64,000 nucleotides of DNA from DATBVX01 sp963696675 (GTDB taxonomy: Bacteria; Pseudomonadota; Gammaproteobacteria; Steroidobacterales; Steroidobacteraceae), in assembly GCA_963696675.1 (NCBI GenBank), contig CAVOLM010000024.1, forward strand, positions 97,384 to 161,383. Direction: 5' to 3'. The position numbers and the translations under genes are program-made. A model generated the notes under the pieces. That model saw only the letters and a program-made list of their open reading frames with translations. It was not told where the DNA came from and searched no databases. Numbering within the stretch: the first letter of the stretch is position 1; every line of letters begins with the position of its first letter. Shown piece by piece: positions 42,235 to 50,304 of this stretch.

Positions 42235-43560
42235 TTAAGACTGCTCGGCGCGTGATGATTCAAGGTGAAACTCAACCGTCACGAGCAATCCCCGGCCGTG
42301 TGAACCTGAACCCAGGCTGACTTGAGCACCGTGTTGCGTGGCAATCGTTCGCACGATCGCGAGCCCAAGACCGCTGCCAACAGCCGAGGTTCCCGGGACG
42401 CGATAGAAACGATCGAAGACCCGTTCGCGCTCGCTTGGTGCAATACCGGGACCGGAGTCCGTGACCCGCAAGCTCGCATGCTGTGGGGTACCTTCCAATA
42501 CCACGTCGACGACCCCGCCCTCCGGGGTGTGGCGAATCGCGTTGTCGACGAGATTGCGTAGCAGGATGGCGAGGGCTTCGCGATTGCCGTGCACAGAGAC
42601 CGAATCCAGGCGACCGATTCCCAGATCGATGTGCCGGGCATCGGCCAGCGGCAGCGCCTCGACCACGACCTCACGTACGACGGCGTCGAGTTGTACATCG
42701 ACCGCCGGTTCCTGTTGCCCGGGCTCCACGCGAGCGAGCGCCAGGAGCTGTTCGACCAGGCGCGCGGCGCGCTGCAGGCCGCCACTCAGTCGCGCACGCG
42801 CGTCAGCGCGTTCCGTGTCGCTGTGCGCGACGTCGAGTGCGCTCAGCTGCAGATTGAGTGCCGTGAGCGGGGTGCGCAGCTCGTGGGCCGCATCGGCCAC
42901 GAACGCGCGATCTCGCTCGAGCACGCGAGCCAGGCGTTTGAGCAGATCATTCAGCGCTTCCACCAGTGGACGCACGTCGGAAGGCAGGCCGGCCACGGGC
43001 AAGGGCTCGAGGGCGGTGGGAGCGCGGGAGCGAACTGTCTGCGTGAGACGCTCGAGCGGATCGAGCAACTGGCGCACGACGACGGCAACGATGGCTGCAA
43101 GAACAGGCACGAGCAACGCAAAGGGCCAGAGCGTGCGCAGCGCCAATCGAGCCGCTTGCTGCTGGCGAACGCGCATGGGCTGCGCGACCTGGATGACGCC
43201 GCCGCGCGCTCGAATTCCAAACACGCGCCAGTCACCCTCGCGCGTGCTGACCGTCGAGATTCCGAGCGGCGTCAGTCCGGGGAGGCTGACGTGCGGCTGG
43301 GAGAGATAGACGCGAACTCCCTCGAAGCTCCACACCTGCACGACGAAGTCATAGCCCGCTTCAGCAGGCGTCAGGGTCGGCGCGGCCGCATATTCGAACG
43401 CCTGGTCGCGCAATGTCAGCGCGGTCTGGCGCAGCTGGTAGTCGAAGAAGACGTCCGCCTCGGCGAGGGAGTTCCTGTAGATGAGCCATGCGCCGATTGC
43501 ACCGGTGAGTGCGACGGCTAGCAGGAGCCACAGCGTCAGTCGTGCACGAATAGAATTCAT
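42235..43560 (-). CDS. Sensor histidine kinase, QseC/PmrB-like
   Basis: A 441-residue membrane kinase. TM1 is LTLWLLLAVALTGAIGAWLIY, a periplasmic sensor domain spans residues 30-145, and TM2 is near 150-168. A short linker leads to the HisKA domain with the phosphorylated His226 in ADAAHELRTPLTALN. The ATPase domain carries the N box LVDNAIRHTP, G1 DSGPGIAP and G2 GSGLGLAIV. Its start overlaps the regulator stop as ATGA, so the two are translated together. The sensed signal is unknown. The sensor domain resembles the TctE/QseC group in arrangement only. The frame is intact. Confidence 0.9.
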   Translation of the reverse strand: MNSIRARLTLWLLLAVALTGAIGAWLIYRNSLAEADVFFDYQLRQTALTLRDQAFEYAAAPTLTPAEAGYDFVVQVWSFEGVRVYLSQPHVSLPGLTPLGISTVSTREGDWRVFGIRARGGVIQVAQPMRVRQQQAARLALRTLWPFALLVPVLAAIVAVVVRQLLDPLERLTQTVRSRAPTALEPLPVAGLPSDVRPLVEALNDLLKRLARVLERDRAFVADAAHELRTPLTALNLQLSALDVAHSDTERADARARLSGGLQRAARLVEQLLALARVEPGQQEPAVDVQLDAVVREVVVEALPLADARHIDLGIGRLDSVSVHGNREALAILLRNLVDNAIRHTPEGGVVDVVLEGTPQHASLRVTDSGPGIAPSERERVFDRFYRVPGTSAVGSGLGLAIVRTIATQHGAQVSLGSGSHGRGLLVTVEFHLESSRAEQS

Positions 43561-44232
43561 GCGCGACGCTGACCCTGGGTACGAACGCGATAGCCAAGGC
43601 CGCGCACGGTATGGATGAAATCGGCGCCCGAGCTTGCGTCGCAATGCGTGCACATGCACTTCGATCGCATTGCTCTCGATCTCGTCCGCCCATCCGTAGA
43701 GACGCTCCTCGAGCTGTGCACGCGACAGGATCGCACCCGGGCGCTCGAGGAGCGCCGCGAGTACGGCGTACTCACGAGCGGACAGATTGACCTCGCGAGC
43801 ATCGCGGGTGACTCGATGCGTCGCAGGATCCAGGCTCACGCCCAAGTGCTCAATGAGGGGTTGAGCGCGTCCGCTGCGACGGCGGCCGAGCGCGCGGACA
43901 CGCGCAGCAAGCTCCTCGAGCTCGAATGGTTTCACGAGATAGTCGTCGGCACCGGCGTCCAGACCCACCACACGATCGGACACCTCGGTTCGAGCGGTGA
44001 GAATCAGCACCGGAAGATCATTTCCTGCACGGCGCAGTTCGCGCAGAACCTCGAGTCCATCGCGACCGGGCAGGCCGAGATCGAGAACCAGCAGGTCATA
44101 GTCCGCCTCGCGTACCGCGATCCGGGCGGTTTCGCCATCGCGAACCCAATCGACTGTGAATGCCATGGCGCGCAGACCGCGTTGCACGGCATCGCCGATC
44201 ATCGCATCGTCCTCTACCAACAGAAGTCTCAT
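43557..44232 (-). CDS. OmpR/PhoB-family response regulator, QseB/PmrA-like (one frame break)
   Basis: A receiver domain with the acidic pocket VEDD (residues 6-9), phospho-acceptor Asp51 (LLVLDLGLPG), Thr and Lys in LILTAR and YLVKPFELEEL. A C-terminal winged helix follows (NLSAREYAVLAALLERPG, SNAIEVHVHALRRKLG). A frame break near 43630 must be corrected to give the usual end DFIHTVRGLGYRV and the stop at 43559-43557. Uncorrected, it reads through into the kinase as a false fusion of 665 residues. It probably controls degQ and itself. Confidence 0.9.
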
Positions 44233-44335
44233 GGCGCAGCTGCCATCGGCAGCGTGTCAGGGAATACGGAACATGATGACGGCATCGCTTTCGGCCGTCA
44301 CCGCCCGTCGATGCCTTTTGGACCTCGATAAATGA

Positions 44336-44364
44336 GAAGGCCCCGGTGTTGCGCCGAGGCCTTC
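44336..44364 (-). terminator. GC-rich hairpin, probable terminator of the 44415-45245 gene
   Basis: The arms GAAGGCCCCGG and CCGAGGCCTTC pair with one mismatch around TGTTGCG. On the minus strand the sequence after it is TCATTTATC, with only a weak T content. It lies 51 bases past the stop of the envelope-protein gene and before the response regulator, separating the two units. The rest of the 182-base gap holds no other signal. Confidence 0.6.
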
Positions 44365-44414
44365 GAGGAAGTAGCGACCGCAGCGGTGGCCTGCGGTCGC
44401 CGAGGCTTGATGCG

Positions 44415-45245
44415 CTACTGCTGGGCGCGGCGTTTGCGCATCAGCAGAAACGCCGCAATCGCGATAATCGCGATCACCACGATCCAGACCCACCGCCGAT
44501 CGGATTTCGCGCCTTCTTCACCTGTGATCACAACCGGCTCATCAGAAGCAGCTGCCGGCGCCTCGGCCGGGGGTGCTTCGGTCATGGTCTCGGCCGGGGG
44601 CGTCTCGGCGGCCGCGGGTGTCTCGGCAGCCGGAGCGGGTGTTTCGGCAGGGGGTGTTTCGGCGGGCGCCGCCATGGCGGGTTCCGCCGCCGCAGGGGCA
44701 GCAGCGAGTGTGGCCTGCACTTCCTTCTCTGTAAGGATCTCCGGCGGGCCGGGCGTGATGATGGTTGCCGTCAACTGGTCGCCTTTCTGCAGCTGGGTCA
44801 CTTTGACGGGCTTGCCGTCTATGATGATCTGGACACCGCGCTTGTCGAGCTCGCTCTGCGTGAAGCGGCGGATACCTTGCTCGGTACGCACGCTGACTGA
44901 ATTACCGACTTGATTCACGACCACACCCTTCTTCACCTCAGTCACATACACGGGGCGAACCGTCGTAGTGGTGGTGACCGTGGCGCTGCCCTTCATGCCC
45001 GGCGTGAGGTCATGCACAGACATCGGCTTACCGTCCACCGTGAACCTGAAGTCCTCAGGCACCGTTAACGCACGCGTGCCATTCTGATCACGGACGACGA
45101 CGTTGTTGCCGTCCACCGCAATGACCTCGAACATGAGGACGTCGGTCTTCACGGTCTGGGTCTGCGCGGTAGCCCCGCCCGTACCGAGCAGTGTCAGCGC
45201 GAGGGCCGCGAGAACGGCCCACGATATTCTGAAGCGATTTCCCAT
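44415..45245 (-). CDS. Exported protein of unknown function with Pro/Ala/Glu-rich stalk and C-terminal membrane anchor
   Basis: The 276-residue family is not recognised. A signal peptide (ISWAVLAALALTLLGTGGATA) is followed by two similar beta-rich units, one around VIAVDGNNVVVRDQNG with FTVDGKPMSVHDLTPG, the other around NSVSVRTEQGIRRFT with IIIDGKPVKVTQLQKGD. Each ends in a DGKP..V.L..G phrase. A stalk of about 60 residues made of Pro, Ala, Glu and Thr follows. Last comes a helix (WVWIVVIAIIAIAAFLLM) and the basic tail RKRRAQQ, so the domains face the periplasm on a stalk. It has no LPXTG or PEP-CTERM motif. The frame is intact. Confidence 0.85.
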   Translation of the reverse strand: MGNRFRISWAVLAALALTLLGTGGATAQTQTVKTDVLMFEVIAVDGNNVVVRDQNGTRALTVPEDFRFTVDGKPMSVHDLTPGMKGSATVTTTTTVRPVYVTEVKKGVVVNQVGNSVSVRTEQGIRRFTQSELDKRGVQIIIDGKPVKVTQLQKGDQLTATIITPGPPEILTEKEVQATLAAAPAAAEPAMAAPAETPPAETPAPAAETPAAAETPPAETMTEAPPAEAPAAASDEPVVITGEEGAKSDRRWVWIVVIAIIAIAAFLLMRKRRAQQ

Positions 45246-45339
45246 GATTCTTCTCCCCGTGTTTGTTGTGCTTAGTCGTCTTTGGATCGATATCGCGGGT
45301 CGGTATGGCGCAGTTTACGCCAGGACTGCGCAACATGAG

Positions 45340-47739
45340 TCATTGCTTGGCGCCGTCCTTGGCCGCTTTATCCGCAGCTGCAGCAGGGTGCGCGGCCTCT
45401 TCGAGCGTCTGCTTGCACAGGTCCGCCTCTCCGAGGGCGCGGTCCACAGCGGCTTTCGCAACTACTGACACGCCGGCGGTCGCTGCGGCCAGGGCGCCAG
45501 ATGCTACGCCCTTGCCGCCAATCCCCACCCTCGGGCTCGCGAGTGTTCCTTCGAGCTTGATGAAGGGGTTGGTAAACATTCCCGGGCTGACGCCGATGCC
45601 CTCGCGCGGACGGGTGTTGAAATCGACGGTGAGCTGTTCCGTGTGAAGATCCACGTTGCCTTTTGCGGTGATGGTGACCTTCGCCGACTGCATCAACACG
45701 GGCTCGACCGTCGCCTTGCCGTGCACGATGTCGACACGGGCCACGGTGCAATCCAGCTGGGTGTACGGATCCTGCGCCGAGAACGGATTCAGCTTGCTCG
45801 CAAGCTGGGCGAAGATGTCGCCCCCGATCATGGTGAATATATCCTTGGTCTTGCCGGGTCCCTGCGTCAGCAGGACCTGCCCGTTGGCGCTCGATGCAAT
45901 CTGGTGTGCCGAGACGCCGCTCGCCTGGAGGTTTGCGGCGATGCTCGTCGGCGGTACCAGGCGCGGGTCAATCTCGTCGCCGGTCACGAGGCCGGCGCGC
46001 ATGTTCTTGATGGCGAGATCAAGCTTCAGGTCAGCGGCTCCGTCGCTGGTCGACTTCAGCTTGACCGCGCTGTCGAGCGTGCCCTCGATCCCGCCTTTCG
46101 CGCGCCCCTCGAACACCAGTTGACCTGAGTCGACGATCAGCGTGCCATCGACGTCTTTCAGCACTCCCGCGGACAGCTTCATTTCGGTAACGACGAAATG
46201 CAGCTTCGCATCGGCACTCTTCAGCTTGTCGAGCGGTATCGGCTCCTCGCTGAAGACGTACTTCTGCTTCGGCTCTTTCGCGGGCTGTTTCGCGTCTGCG
46301 GGCGGGGCGCTCGCAGCACCGGGCGATTTCGTCTTTGCCTTGCCGTCCGCTTGCTCGGTGGCAGGAGGTGTCAGGTCGATAAGAGGCGAGGCAAGGTCAG
46401 CCTCGATATGTTTCTTGCCATTCCGGGCCATCGACGCCCATCCAGAGATCTCGGTCTTACCGATGCTCGACTTGAGATTCTTCAGCTCGAGCCTGTCGCG
46501 GCTTTCGAGGTAATTTCCGCTCATGGCGAAGGGCTTGTCCGGCAACCCCTTGCGCAGCTTCATCAGGTTCTCGGCGCTGAGCTCGAAACGGATGTCGGCG
46601 TCCCGCTCGCGAGCCAGGCGGATCGTGCCGTCGGCTTTCACCTGTGCGCCGGCCAACTTGGCGCTCAGCCCGTCGAGCTTGATTTCCTTGCTCGAGGACG
46701 CGACGTGCCCGCTGACGTTCAGGGCCTCGGCCGGCAGGCCGGTCACATCGAATACTTTCGCGAGCCGGTCCACGTCCGCGACCGAGACCTCGAACTTGAG
46801 GTCGGAGCCGGGTAGGCCGAGAGTTTGAAGCGTTCCGTTTGTCTTGGCCGTGATGTCGCCGAGCTTCGCGTCGACATCGAGCTGCGTAAGCTTGCCGGCG
46901 TCCTTCAGCTTGGCGTCGACGCTCAGCACACCCGTCGCGACCACCGGAAATCGAAGGTTCTTGAGCATCCCGCCGAGGTCCGGATGGTCGAGCTTCAGGG
47001 CGAGATCCGCACCGTCCAGCGGATCGAGACGGCCGAGGCTGCCGTTGAGGTCGAGTTGCAGCCTTTCGATCGCGCCCTGGATCGCCATGCGGATGTTCCG
47101 CCCGGAGAAGAGCGCGTCGATGGGCCCAACGTGTCCCTCCAGTGAAGTCCGGTAGTCGTCGAGCTTTCCTTTCCCGGAGATCGCCAAGAGGCCGTCCGGT
47201 CCCGGATCGATGGTCAACGTCTCAAGGCGCGCGACGCGGTCCGGCTTCTCGGGCTCGCGATATGTGACCTGCACATTGCTGACCTTGGCGTGCAGGATGA
47301 CCGCCGGGAACTTGGTGACTTCCGAGTCGGGTGTCTCTTCTGGTGCACCGCCGAACGCCCAGTTGCCCTTGCCCTCGCGGTTTTTTTCGAGGAGAACCGA
47401 GACGTCACTCAGCTCGAATGAGCGCACGTCCACGGGTCCTGAGATCAGCGACCACAGCCCGATCTGCGTCGAGAGGCGCCCGATCTCGACCATCTGCGGC
47501 TTCGAGCCCCATTCCGCATTGCCGACGCGGACGCGCTCGGCGAGGACAGAGACTGACGGGAGCACTTTGAGCTCCAATGCCCCATCGATCGCGAAAGGCC
47601 GGCCTATCTGCTTGGTGACGAAGGCCTCGATGCGGCCCTTGTGTCCACCCAGATCGGCGAAAGCGACGTAGAGCACGATCGCGAGGAGCAGAGCTCCCAC
47701 GACGGAAAGAACGATGACGACGAGGCGGCGAAGTGACAC
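45340..47739 (-). CDS. AsmA family protein
   Basis: A 799-residue inner-membrane-anchored protein with one N-terminal helix (LVVIVLSVVGALLLAIVLYVAF) and a long periplasmic beta-rich body. Family marks are RPFAIDGALELKVLPSVSVLAERVRVGN in pieces near residues 45-75, GTLQTLGLPGSDLKFEV and, near the C-terminus, the AsmA_2 segment with GQVLLTQGPGKTKDIFTM and VEPVLMQSAKVTITAKGNVDL. A Lys/Pro/Ala linker lies near 475-500. AsmA-like proteins are thought to bridge inner and outer membranes and move phospholipids. The gene is intact. The 196 bases upstream hold only its presumed promoter. Confidence 0.9.
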   Translation of the reverse strand: MSLRRLVVIVLSVVGALLLAIVLYVAFADLGGHKGRIEAFVTKQIGRPFAIDGALELKVLPSVSVLAERVRVGNAEWGSKPQMVEIGRLSTQIGLWSLISGPVDVRSFELSDVSVLLEKNREGKGNWAFGGAPEETPDSEVTKFPAVILHAKVSNVQVTYREPEKPDRVARLETLTIDPGPDGLLAISGKGKLDDYRTSLEGHVGPIDALFSGRNIRMAIQGAIERLQLDLNGSLGRLDPLDGADLALKLDHPDLGGMLKNLRFPVVATGVLSVDAKLKDAGKLTQLDVDAKLGDITAKTNGTLQTLGLPGSDLKFEVSVADVDRLAKVFDVTGLPAEALNVSGHVASSSKEIKLDGLSAKLAGAQVKADGTIRLARERDADIRFELSAENLMKLRKGLPDKPFAMSGNYLESRDRLELKNLKSSIGKTEISGWASMARNGKKHIEADLASPLIDLTPPATEQADGKAKTKSPGAASAPPADAKQPAKEPKQKYVFSEEPIPLDKLKSADAKLHFVVTEMKLSAGVLKDVDGTLIVDSGQLVFEGRAKGGIEGTLDSAVKLKSTSDGAADLKLDLAIKNMRAGLVTGDEIDPRLVPPTSIAANLQASGVSAHQIASSANGQVLLTQGPGKTKDIFTMIGGDIFAQLASKLNPFSAQDPYTQLDCTVARVDIVHGKATVEPVLMQSAKVTITAKGNVDLHTEQLTVDFNTRPREGIGVSPGMFTNPFIKLEGTLASPRVGIGGKGVASGALAAATAGVSVVAKAAVDRALGEADLCKQTLEEAAHPAAAADKAAKDGAKQ

Positions 47740-47935
47740 GGCTTCTGACGCTCCTGGCAGTATCTTGTTTTTGTACGGGCAGTGCGGCCTGCGCGCGTGA
47801 CCATCGGAATACGCCTAAGCGTCAATGCAATCAAGAGCAAGGCCGCATGAAGGGTAGCTACCGTTCGACCCACGGGGCCGAATAGACCAGGGTTGATCGC
47901 TTCGGGCGGCGACCAGCCACCCGGCGAACCAGTGC

Positions 47936-48805
47936 TCAGGCTGCGAGCTTGAGCAAGCGCACCGCGTTTTCCTTGAGGATTAGAGGCCGCACTTCCGGCC
48001 TGAAGGCGGCAGTCTCGAAATCCTTCATCCAGCGGTCCGGCGTGATGAGCGGGAAGTCAGACCCGAACAGCATCTTGTGCTTGAGCTGAGTGTTCGCGTA
48101 TTGCACCAGGGAGGGTGAGAAGTACTTCGGTGACCAGCCCGACAGGTCGATATAGACATTGGGCTTGTGCAGGCATACGGACAGCGCTTCGTCCTGCCAG
48201 GGCCAGGACGGGTGCGCGATGATGATCGTCATGTCCGGGAAATCCACCGCGACATCGTCCAGGTGGATCGGGTTCGAATACTTGAGCCGCAGACCGCCGC
48301 CGCCGCGCAGGCCGGTACCGATGCCCGAGTGGCCGCTGTGGAAGATCGTCGGCAGCCCGGCTGCGGAAATCAGCTCGTAGAACGGGTAGGCCATGCGGTC
48401 GTTCGGGAAGAAGCCCTGCGCAGGTCGGGTGAAACTTGAAGCCGCGCACGATGCCGTCGTCGATCAGCCGCCGCGCCTCGCGCAGGCCCGATCTTGCCCT
48501 TGTGCGGATCGATGCTGCGCGAATGCCATCATCATGTCGGCATTCTTCGCGGCGGCTTCCAGCACTTCGTCGTTGCGGATGCGCCGGCGGCCGATCTCGA
48601 ATTCGGTATCGACCGTGAACATCACCAGGCCGATGCGTCGCTCGCGGTAGTAGTCGATGGTCTCGGCGATCGTCGGGCGGCGCTCGATCTTGAAGTAGCG
48701 CGCCGCCGCTTCATCGAACTCCTTGCCGTAGTCGTCGTGCGGCTGGCGGCAGGAGACTTCTGCGTGCGTATGCACGTCGATCGCGACGAGGTCTGCAATG
48801 TTCAC
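47936..48805 (-). CDS. Amidohydrolase family 2 (ACMSD/LigJ-like) protein (three frame breaks)
   Basis: A TIM-barrel metal hydrolase or decarboxylase. A GTG start at 48805 (GGAGGGG upstream) gives MNIADLVAIDVHTHAEVS with the HxH metal ligands. After breaks near 48525, 48490 and 48425 come GIVRGFKFHPT, IFHSGHSG, IIIAHPSWPWQDEAL and LFGSDFPLITPDRW, whose Asp is the conserved catalytic residue. The exact substrate is unknown. Members decarboxylate or hydrate aromatic-derived acids. It is divergent from the MFS gene over a 108-base gap containing a possible operator. Confidence 0.83.
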
Positions 48806-48822
48806 TGCGGCCCCTCCGAAGA

Positions 48823-48841
48823 TAGTTGAAAAGTATAACTA
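48823..48841. promoter_or_regulatory. AT-rich imperfect palindrome overlapping a -10-like box
   Basis: TAGTT-gaaaagtat-AACTA stands out in GC-rich surroundings between the divergent amidohydrolase and MFS starts. On the minus strand it contains TATACT, a good -10 match 20-odd bases before the amidohydrolase start. A regulator bound here could control both directions. The MarR protein encoded nearby is a natural candidate. All of this is inferred from sequence. Confidence 0.4.
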
Positions 48842-48913
48842 CCCACGCTACACATGTCAGCGCAGGCAGCTGGCCGCTTCGCCACCTGCCGCTCCATGAC
48901 GCAAGGGGGTGGA

Positions 48914-50287
48914 ATGGGCGTCGAAGCGCAACTCGCCGTGCGACGACCGGCCGGCGCAGGCGAGGGCACCGCGACCACGCATGCGACGCGATATGCATGG
49001 TATGTCGTCGTGGTGCTGATGGGCTGCTACACGCTGTCGTTCATAGACAGGCAGATTCTCAGCCTGCTGGTTGCGCCGATGAAGGCCGATCTCGGGATCA
49101 GCGACACGCGGGTAGGATTGCTGCAGGGTTTCGCCTTCGCACTCTTTTATACGTTCCTGGGCCTGCCGATGGGGTGGCTCGCCGATCGATACAGCCGGCG
49201 CAACATCATCGCGATCGGCATCGTGGCCTGGAGTGCCATGACGGCACTGTGCAGTACCGCACGCGGCTTCTGGTCCTTGTTCGCCGCGCGTATCGGTGTC
49301 GGCGTCGGTGAGGCTTCCCTCGCGCCATCAGCGTTTTCCCTGATCGCCGATTACATGCCGCGCCATCGCCTGAGCACCGCGCTCAGCATCTACTCGATGG
49401 GCCTGTTCATCGGAATCGGCTTCGCTCTGATCGTCGGGGGAGCGGTGGTCGCTGCGGTAACAGGGCGGCCCCAGGTCGATGTGCCGCTCATCGGGACCAT
49501 CGCCTCGTGGCGTGCCACCTTCCTCGTGATCGGCCTGCCAGGAGTGCTCTTCGCACTCTGGGTACTCACGCTCCGCGAACCGGTACGCAAAGATGTGCTG
49601 CGAGATTCGGATGGCGCGGTGTCTCGCCTGACAGTCCAAGAAGTCTTCGTCCAGGTTCGCTTGAAGTGGCAGTCGATCGTCGGATTTGGCCTCGGCATGG
49701 CGTTCATTGCGTCCGTCAACTACTCGTTCTCGGCGTGGGCGCCGACGTTTTTTCAGCGTGTATACGGTTGGGGCCCCGGGCGCGCCGGCTTCCTGCTGGG
49801 CGTGATCACGGTCGGCGCGGGCTGCATCGGGGTGTACTGGGGCGGCAAGATGACCGATCGTTGGCAGGCGCGGGGCGTGCGTGAGGCGGGCTTGCGTACC
49901 GCGATCGTGAGTGCCATCGGTTGCGCAATCTTCTATCCGCTCGCTCTCAAAGCCGGTTCACCGGCGGGGACATTGACACTGCTTGCGCCCGCATTGTTCT
50001 TCAGTGCGGCCCCGACCGGCGCATCGTTTGCAGCCATGCAGCTGATCGTGCCGAACCAGATCCGCGGTCAGATCGGCGCCCTGTTCGTATTCGTGCTCAA
50101 CGTGGTGGGACTGGGACTTGGCCCGCTCGTGCCCGGCTTGTTGACCGACTATGTATTCAAGGATGAGCAACGGGTCGGCAGCTCGATGTTCTGGACCATA
50201 GGCGTCGCTTCTTGCCTCGCGGCGGTGATCTTTGCTGGCACCGTCCGGCACTATCGGCGTCACCACGCGGCGATGCACCCAACGTAG
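48914..50287 (+). CDS. MFS transporter (spinster-like / aromatic acid type)
   Basis: A major facilitator protein with about 12 membrane helices. The first is WYVVVVLMGCYTLSF. The MFS loop-2 signature is GLPMGWLADRYSRR, and helix 4 has ARIGVGVGEASLAPSA, typical of the spinster-like group. The later half has RAGFLLGVITVGAG. The ATG at 48914 follows AGGGGGTGGA directly and is preferred, though an in-frame ATG at 48854 would add 20 residues. Its place beside the acyl-CoA and PobA genes suggests uptake of an organic acid. The frame is intact. Confidence 0.85.
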   Translation: MGVEAQLAVRRPAGAGEGTATTHATRYAWYVVVVLMGCYTLSFIDRQILSLLVAPMKADLGISDTRVGLLQGFAFALFYTFLGLPMGWLADRYSRRNIIAIGIVAWSAMTALCSTARGFWSLFAARIGVGVGEASLAPSAFSLIADYMPRHRLSTALSIYSMGLFIGIGFALIVGGAVVAAVTGRPQVDVPLIGTIASWRATFLVIGLPGVLFALWVLTLREPVRKDVLRDSDGAVSRLTVQEVFVQVRLKWQSIVGFGLGMAFIASVNYSFSAWAPTFFQRVYGWGPGRAGFLLGVITVGAGCIGVYWGGKMTDRWQARGVREAGLRTAIVSAIGCAIFYPLALKAGSPAGTLTLLAPALFFSAAPTGASFAAMQLIVPNQIRGQIGALFVFVLNVVGLGLGPLVPGLLTDYVFKDEQRVGSSMFWTIGVASCLAAVIFAGTVRHYRRHHAAMHPT

Positions 50288-50304
50288 ACCCCGAGACTTC
50301 ACCA

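Noticed and set aside
42235..44232. An apparent 665-residue response regulator-kinase fusion
   Set aside because: It arises from one frame break near 43630. The corrected regulator ends FIHTVRGLGYRV and overlaps the kinase ATG in the usual ATGA way.
44415..44560. A cell-wall sorting signal on the stalked protein
   Set aside because: There is a helix and basic tail, but no LPXTG, PEP-CTERM or similar motif before it, and the genome is Gram-negative in content.
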